This document shows, one piece after another, positions 57,501 to 64,000 of a stretch of 64,000 nt of DNA. The translations under genes and the position numbers were made by a program. The stretch spans positions 186,001 through 250,000 of the forward strand of contig JAEBUN010000009.1 in the NCBI GenBank assembly GCA_023014365.1, written 5' to 3'. Within the stretch, counting starts at the first letter, position 1, and every line of letters begins with the position of its first letter. The notes under the pieces were generated by a model. That model saw nothing but the letters and a program-made list of their open reading frames with translations, was not told the DNA's origin and ran no database searches. The DNA is from Lepiota brunneoincarnata. Taxonomy: Eukaryota > Basidiomycota > Agaricomycetes > Agaricales > Agaricaceae.

Positions 57501-59287
57501 GTGGAAGGGTCAAGCAAACACTTTGGGCCATCGGCGCAAGAATGCAAGAGACCGACATCAAGTATGCACTGAAAGCGGGGATGGCAACTGCCATCCTGGC
57601 GGCTCCTGCGTTCTTCGATGCGACCCGACCTTTCTTTGTTCAATACTGGGGTGATTGGGCATTGATCTCGGTGAGAGCTCTTTGATCATGAAGGCGCCTG
57701 GTCCTGATTGTATCTAAAATCTCAGTTCTTTGTTGTCATATCCCCTACAATTGGTGCTGTGAGTGGCTGAAAGGAGTGCGTCCATGGGGAGCTAACATGG
57801 ATTTTCAATCACCAGACGAATTATCTCAGCCTGCAACGTGTTCTTGGAACGCTGTGAGTAATGCCCCACCGTTAGAACATTTCTGTGACCCAGCGCCCGC
57901 CAGCTTCGGGGCCGCCGTTGCGGCAGGGATATACTCAGCTTTTCCTGGCAATGCCGTGGTTCTCTCCGTTTTCGGCTTTTTCTTTTCTCTTCCTTGCTTC
58001 TATGCGGCCGTCTCTCGACCCCAATACCTTTCTGCTTCTCGTTTCGTCCTGTTGACCTATAATTTGACCTGTCTATATTGGTGAGTCATCGTCCAACATT
58101 TCGCAATGCAAGTATCTCAGGCCTGAGCGTGCGTTACAAGCTACAACGTTCGTCAGCAAGATGTTTCTCCTCTAGACGTCGCCTTCCATCGTGCGGTGGC
58201 TGTAACCGCCGGTGTCCTCTGGGCTGCACTTATTTCCAGATTCTGGTGGCCGTCTGAAGCGAGAAGGGAGCTTAGCAAGGCTTTAGGAGAGTGAGTGATA
58301 GATTCAAGTAAGCTTCCGACGAATTCTGATGAAAGGCTATCCTCCAGATTCTGTCTAAATATAGGGTGGTTATACATGCGTTTGGTGGCCTCTAACTCCT
58401 ACTCCCCAGAGTCTCGATCGCAGAGAGAAGCAAACGGCGACCACGAAGTAGCGCTTTTGCTAGGGCATGAAGAGGATATGAAGATGAAAGACTCTATTCA
58501 CGAGTTTATGGCCATGTGCGTCTTCAACAGCATACCGCGCTTTTGGTGGCTCATCCATCCAATGAAACAGGGAACTACACCTCCAGATCAAACTTATTGA
58601 ACTCCAGGGCCTACTCGCGCAGACGCAACACGAACCTCGTCTCAAAGGACCTTTCCCTGTTCAATTATACCGGAGGATTTTGACGGGTCTGCAAACCATA
58701 CTTGACAAACTTCACAGCATGAGGTGTGTGACTACGAAGGAGGAATGGTAAGTGCGTTACCATATGTTAGGCTCTGTACCTCATGGAATTCTTGCAGGCA
58801 TACTGCAAGTACACCAGTTTAAGTTGATGGCGCATAACCTTACCCCATTCACAGAGCGTCAGACATGATTTCATCATTCCTGTGAACAAGGAGCGCCGGG
58901 AAATGGTTGGCAACATCATTTTGGGTTTCACCACTCTGGCATCAGCCTTCCGTCTCAAGGCACCCCTACCCCCATATCTGCCCCCAGCTGAAAAGGCCCG
59001 CCAGAGGCTCGTCAGTACAATGTTTTTGAAATGGGTACTCTTATTCTAATGTCTCTGTCTCCCTGTAGGTTGCTGCAATCCGCAATCTTGATGTGGTCAA
59101 AAACCGTGAAGTGAAGGGTTCGAGACAACTTCTCTTTTTCGCCTACGCTATGACAATGCAGGGAGTTACTCAAGAACTGGACACCCTTGGGAAAATTTGC
59201 CAGGAAGCGTTCGGCGTTATTGGACAAACACCTGAGGAGTTCGAGGCCTTATTCCCCACATCAGAGAGGATAAGTCATGTTGCCTGA
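54560..59287 (+). CDS. ArAE-family (BRE4/DUF2421-like) integral membrane protein
   Basis: A large multi-exon membrane protein. The frame is open upstream, but the first ATG is 54560 (MSFQPHRNSPN). A disordered N-terminus of ~270 residues precedes a first six-helix bundle (NVFKCAIAYFVASLFTF onward). A long soluble helical segment follows (KTLDSFSTLLSMLTKGF, RELAALVDAMERIYECEQ), then a second FUSC-like helical bundle (YALKAGMATAILAAPAFF, WALISFFVVISPTIGAT, FGAAVAAGIYSAFPGNAVV). The C-terminal DUF2421 part ends at 59287. The layout matches fungal 'putative ER transporter' ArAE_2 proteins, of which yeast Bre4 is linked to brefeldin A sensitivity; the substrate is unknown. The exon near 58798-58817 can be spliced in more than one way; the version joining EEW-HTASTP-SVRHDF keeps the frame. 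Confidence 0.82.
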
Positions 59288-59518
59288 GCATGGGACTGCC
59301 CCTTTTCTCCCAGCTTCTCATAATAATGAGTTCTTCCATATTTTCCTGCTGCCGTCAGCATCGTGTAGCCAGCGCCTCCTGTATGATACGAACCCGCATC
59401 AGATGATGCACGTCACGTGGAAAAATAACAGATGAATGCTCCCATTCGACTCTTCGAGCTACTTACCTATCCTCGCCGTACAATTGCATTTATTTGCACC
59501 ACTACCAGGACTCGCACT

Positions 59519-61771
59519 ATGGACCGTAACGTGGCAGACCAGGAGAAGGAAGTCAAAGGTCAGGAGTAGCAAACTATGCTGAGCCAATATTCACGCTACT
59601 CAAGACATGCTTCGACGCGCCAAGGGTACGCCAGACCGGCATGGCAGCCTCGTACGATACTTGTATTTCTCTTTCCTCGTTGAGACTCACTCAGTGGCAT
59701 ACTAGAGACGGGAAACCTTCAGGCGCTTGATCGATCTAGCGCACTCCGACCACACGGTTCTTAAGATACTATCAGCAGGGAATATGCGTCTTTTCCTCAC
59801 AGATTTCCCGGACTTGGAAGAGGCTGCCATAGACGCCATCTACGATTTGTGTGAGGACTCGTCTTCAAAGGTACCCTACGCCGGGCTTCAGAATTATCGG
59901 GACATATTGAATCAACTTGTCTACAGGTTCGCATCGAGGGATACCACGCCATCATACAAGTTTCCAAGGTGCAGAGCAAATGGATAAAGAGAAACGCCGA
60001 TGTTCTAGTGCAGCTATTGCAAAGCGGTGGGTACTTTCGTGTCCATCTTAGCACATATTAGATTACTCACAGTTGATTGTAGAGGAAGCGGACGAAGTGG
60101 TAATCGTAAAAAAAGCGCTGGCCGAACACCTGGATATGGATCCCAAAATCACTCTTGGTGTGCTCTATGATCAAATCATCCCACGCGACGACACGACAGA
60201 CGAAGAGGATATATACATTAGAGAACGCCTAAGATCTCTCGTGCTTGCTTTCATGGCTGGGGAAGCTAAATGGGCCATTTGTGAACGCCATGCTATTCCT
60301 GGGGCAAGTGGAGAGCCTGTGCTATATGAGGGTCTGTTTGCAGTGAGTACTTTGTGATGAAACCCGGCGGTGATCCATGGCACTGATCGTCTGACAGGCA
60401 ATTCCGAGATTAGGCATCGATGACCTACAACTCATCATCAAGGATTTGGTGTATGCACTTCCTGCATTCAAGGATAAATGGCCCAATGAGAGAGGTTCAG
60501 AGCTTCTACAATTGCTCCTGTCAGAAAAGGCGGCACCTGCACTGAAAGCGGATTTGCATTCTGTCCCCACGGATGCTTCCCTTGTGGCGACGCGGCCACT
60601 TTTGGAGATATGCGAACATATTGCATGCGTTCTCCGAGTTGCCCCTGCTATTGACCTCTTACAACTCTATTGTGCCTCATTAATCGGCAAAATTACACTG
60701 CAGAAGATGAAATTAACTGAACAGCAGTGGATCGTTTGTAGTCTAGCTCGAGTGCTCGATGTGGCTGAAAAGCAGGATCAAAATATGAGACTGCCATCCC
60801 TGCGTCGTACTATTATCGATGCATGTCCATACCTGCTGGAGGTTCGTAGTCTCTTCGTCGCAAGCCCCCTACAACTCACGGCAGTTCTAGGTGCTCAAAA
60901 AATCGAATCTATCAGAACCTAGCACCGTAACATCATACGGGGTTTTCCTGAGAGCATGTTTACAGGTAAATCTCCGCGCCAGGGTACTTGCCAGTACTTA
61001 TCGTCTCTGGCCAGCGTACGAAAGAGTCTTCGTGGACCGCACCCCCCCATTTACTAGGCATATTGCAAGAGCTGAACAGGCAACCGGAGATCTCGCAAAA
61101 CGAGGAATACGAGAGGCTTTTTAGGGTTCGCAATGGGCAACTTCTCTGGTTGACTGATCCCGTCCAACATCTTTTCTCCCTCTATTTTCTAGTCCCTTGC
61201 ACTGCCAAGCCAGCAAAGCCAAACAACGCTTCCAACGACAAGCTTGAGTGCTTCCCCCTCCGCCTCGGGCCCGCATACCCCCCCAATTTTACCTTCGCGG
61301 CCTCCAACACTACTTAATGTCAATCTACATCCTAATATGTCAAGGTCTGTGCACACACAAACCATCTCCCCGGCTCAGGATGCTACTAGGGTCAAACGTG
61401 ACACCACCGTCGACACACGAACCTCACGACCCATGAAGCGGCCAAAGGTTGATGAAGAGGTGGTCGGCACCCAAAAAGGACCTACCCTCCTAAGTCGTCT
61501 AGGGACTTCTATTAGCCGCCAGTCCTCTCGGTCAGATCTCTCCTCTCGGACACCATCCGCCTCACCTAAGCCTGAAGGGGACTCACTGTCTCAACCCGGT
61601 CATGGGTTCTCTATCAAAGGTGCCGCTGCAAAGCAAGCAAGACAAAATGGGAGTGCTAGCTCTGGAGCAGCGCCGTCCTCGCTATTAGAGAGACTCCAAG
61701 ATCCTTACCCAAGAGCGTCTGGTGCCCAGCATCACCAGCCTGATATAGGGAGAAAAAGAAGGAATTTTTGA
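59519..61771 (+). CDS. API5: Apoptosis inhibitor 5 (API5/AAC-11)-like protein
   Basis: A HEAT/ARM-type helical-repeat protein; relatives are nuclear and act against apoptosis in animals. The start MDRNVADQEKEVK at 59519 is chosen because the conserved N-terminus begins there, although an in-frame ATG 29 codons upstream exists. Exon joins give DMLRRAKGTPDRHGSL and RRETFRRLIDLAHSDHTVLKI. API5-like features include FLTDFPDLEEAAIDAIYDLCED, KVRIEGYHAIIQVSK, and ERLRSLVLAFMAGEAK, then an ARM-like region ending before a Ser/Pro-rich tail. The tail has a nuclear-localisation-like RPMKRPKVDEE and ends GRKRRNF at 61771. About eight introns of normal size. Intact. Confidence 0.85.
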
Positions 61772-62033
61772 CATGTACATAGCACACTAGTAGTAATATA
61801 AGCGAGCTTCCCACGAGACTATCCAAGATGGAGAAATGCGCGTCGTCCGGACATCACGCTTATTTAACTAAAATATATAGCTCGCCGCTACGCAGCACAC
61901 CGGGTGACGATACAGGGCCAAGCGCCAATGGGCATATATATCCTTGGCAACATGCCAAAGCGCCACCCAATTTCATATATATTAGAAGCCACAATGCCCC
62001 CCATAGCCCACTCCTCCCAAGGACGGCCCCAGC

Positions 62034-63743
62034 ATGTCCCGTTCCATTTCACTATTCTGCTTGCTTCTCTCTTTCCTGGCCGCAGTGCAGGTGTGTGGAT
62101 CCGTCGTTTCTCGTACCTCTAGGCTTTGACGCGGTATCTGACCCACTCCCCAGGGGCTCTTGCCGAGGCAAACGACTACGACAGGCGACAGGCAATGCGG
62201 ACAAGTATGTGGCTAGTTTCTACTAACTGACTCATACCTTATCGAGAGTCCTCTCTAGTTGATGTGCATAGCAGCCACGGTTAATGGCTCGTCTGTTGAC
62301 TGTGAGCTTCTTCCTTGCTCCTCAGAGGCAATCACATAATGACTTATGTGTCTCCGGTCAAGACGTCCTCTCAAGTACTGAAAGGGGATCTGTGGGATGG
62401 ATGGCCATGTAAGTTGCCATGTTACACCGCCGCCGCTGCTCTTGAATTCGAACCTCACCTTCACCAGTGGCTTTGGAAACCAAATGCCCAACACCCCCAT
62501 GGTGATAATGTGGTCTAATACAGATGGGTCGATCACACTCTCGCAACGGATTGCTTCTGGTTTCGTGATGCCAACTGTCGACAACAATCCTCTTCGACAA
62601 GCCACATTAGCGCCGGCATTGAGCTCGGTAAGCGAAATGAGCGGCATCTTCTGAATCTCAAAGTCTGACTATATTCAAAGACATCTTCTAGCACCACTCG
62701 ATTCGCTTTCTCCATTCCGGTATGTGGAACCACCCCGGTCTCCAGTCGAGTTAGTAATCTCTTGGCAGGCCAATGGAGATACGAGGCAGAACATCATCTA
62801 TGCTTTTGGTACGACGAACCCTGAATCCGCAGCGCTAGATGCCAGGCTGGAACAGCATCTTGTTTCTGGCACCCTTCGACTTGACCTTACGAAACCAACC
62901 TCACCGGATAACACCCAGACAGGCACTGCACCAACTTCAACTGATCAACCATCGGCCGAGATTGACCCACCATTGCTACCTTACCAAAGACTGATCATTG
63001 CCCATGCTATATTCTGTGTTGTAGGATTCTTGTTGTTCGTGCCTGCGGGAGCGCTTGTCGGACGATACCTGAGAACATTTACGCCCACATGGTTCAAGGG
63101 CCACTGGATCGCCCAGTTTGCGCTTGGTTAGTCTCCTGGTTACCTTGGCATATGTTTTGATCTAACCTTAAGGGTGCAGCTGGTCCTACGATTGTGGTTG
63201 GCCTAGCCCTTGGCATTCAATCTATCAACAAGGCCAGAGCACCCCACCTGAATGATACCCACAAGGTGAAACGTGGCAACATCATCCACTCAAACACCGT
63301 GTTAACCTTGAGCTGGCTTTAAGCGTCTTGGTGTTGCTATCTTTGTCTTTTACATTCTACAGTGCATTCTCGGTGCTGTTATCCACTGGATAAAGCCGAA
63401 GCACGTCAAGCACCGCCCGCCACAAAATTACTTCCACGCAGTATTCGGCCTCATCATCATCGCACTTGCATTATATCAAGTCCACTCGGGTTTCAAGATC
63501 GAATGGCCCAAGACTACTGGTCGGGGCTCACTCCCACAAGGACTGGATATCATATTCTGGGTGTGGGTTGGGGTGGGTACTTCCGCGGTTAAATCATTGC
63601 TTGCCTGCTGAATCATGTTCTAGTTACTCCCTGTTGGTTATGGTGCTGGCTTGGCACTTCTGCCAAAACAGTACCGACAAGAACGCAAAGCTCGTGAACC
63701 GCGGAGGAATTACGATGATTACGATGAAACCCGCCTTGGCTAG
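62034..63743 (+). CDS. DOMON-cytochrome b561 membrane protein (CBD9-like)
   Basis: A secreted-domain/membrane redox protein. The signal peptide MSRSISLFCLLLSFLAAV starts at 62034. Small exons build the extracellular CDH-cytochrome/DOMON domain (QLMCIAATVNGSSVD, GSVGWMAMGFGNQM, TPMVIMWSNTDGSITLSQRIA). Met in WMAMGFG is a candidate heme ligand. A Thr/Ser/Pro linker leads to five membrane helices of cytochrome b561 type. Candidate heme histidines lie in LIIAHAIFC, FKGHWIAQ, GAVIHW and NYFHAVFG. The tail KQYRQERKAREPRRNYDDYDETRLG ends at 63743. Such proteins may pass electrons across the plasma membrane, for example for iron reduction or lignocellulose chemistry. About eight introns; all joins keep phase by eye. 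Confidence 0.85.
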
Positions 63744-63898
63744 TTTGTCCGACCATGTTTTGGCACTTATTCTAGCTCGTTAGCACTATAAATATCCCTA
63801 GCTATTATTGTTACGCTTCATGGACATGAGTATATATGTATGTATTTGGATAAAAACTTGAGCGGAGCTAGAATAGATGCATTGCCACCTGCTTAGCG

Positions 63899-63915
63899 TC
63901 TCTCTCTCTCTCTCT
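63899..63915 (+). repeat. (TC)8 microsatellite
   Basis: Eight tandem TC units about 155 bp after the last gene. No function is implied. The rest of 63744-64000 shows no gene. Confidence 0.8.
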
Positions 63916-64000
63916 TCGCACAAAATGGCAGCGAATGATCTGTTTTGCGGGATGAAAAAGCCGTTAATCATATTGGACGGCGGACTTGTTCGTTCTCACC

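Overview
The window looks like nuclear DNA of a mushroom-forming basidiomycete (Agaricomycetes). Genes are packed on both strands and most are split by many GT-AG introns of about 45-60 nt. Several gene families are of basidiomycete type. No prokaryotic operons, CRISPR arrays or phage genes are seen. Exon structures below were worked out by eye from splice sites, reading phase and family similarity.

Layout. 0-12.3 kb: 3' end of a coiled-coil protein with an HMMR-type C-terminus; a phospholipase B gene with a frameshift; a decayed 3.3-kb pogo-like DNA transposon inserted 35 bp upstream of its ATG; RAD23; a divergently transcribed leucine-rich-repeat gene; ARF6. 12.3-20.3 kb: an F-box pseudogene, a cysteine synthase paralogue, divergent PAM16 and RPA43 genes, an intron-containing tRNA-Gln and a BTB gene. 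20.6-31.6 kb: LIM-C1-RhoGAP, KTI12, an ELL-like elongation factor and a single-pass membrane protein. 31.7-39.7 kb: cytochrome P450, a Ser/Pro-rich protein, ribosomal protein RPS2, ornithine decarboxylase antizyme and an Smr protein. 39.7-41.8 kb: no recognisable gene. 41.8-64 kb: Cys-rich membrane protein, disordered protein, Nha1/Sod2-type antiporter, AFI1-like DENN protein, Zn2Cys6 transcription factor, ArAE/BRE4-like transporter, API5 and a DOMON-cytochrome b561 protein.

Most genes are unrelated housekeeping functions, so this is not a dedicated gene cluster. One possible functional link is ARF6 (Arf3 in yeast) with an AFI1-like (Arf3-interacting) protein about 35 kb apart. The most notable feature is the antizyme gene. 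It keeps the classic frameshift context as UGG CGC UUU UGA C, and its 95-nt intron just upstream is fully open, so retaining it would give the same frame without ribosomal frameshifting. Four otherwise intact genes (phospholipase B, PAM16, RPA43, Ser/Pro-rich protein) each carry one extra base next to a short G or C run. Because PAM16 and RPA43 are expected to be essential, uncorrected sequencing insertions are the likeliest explanation.
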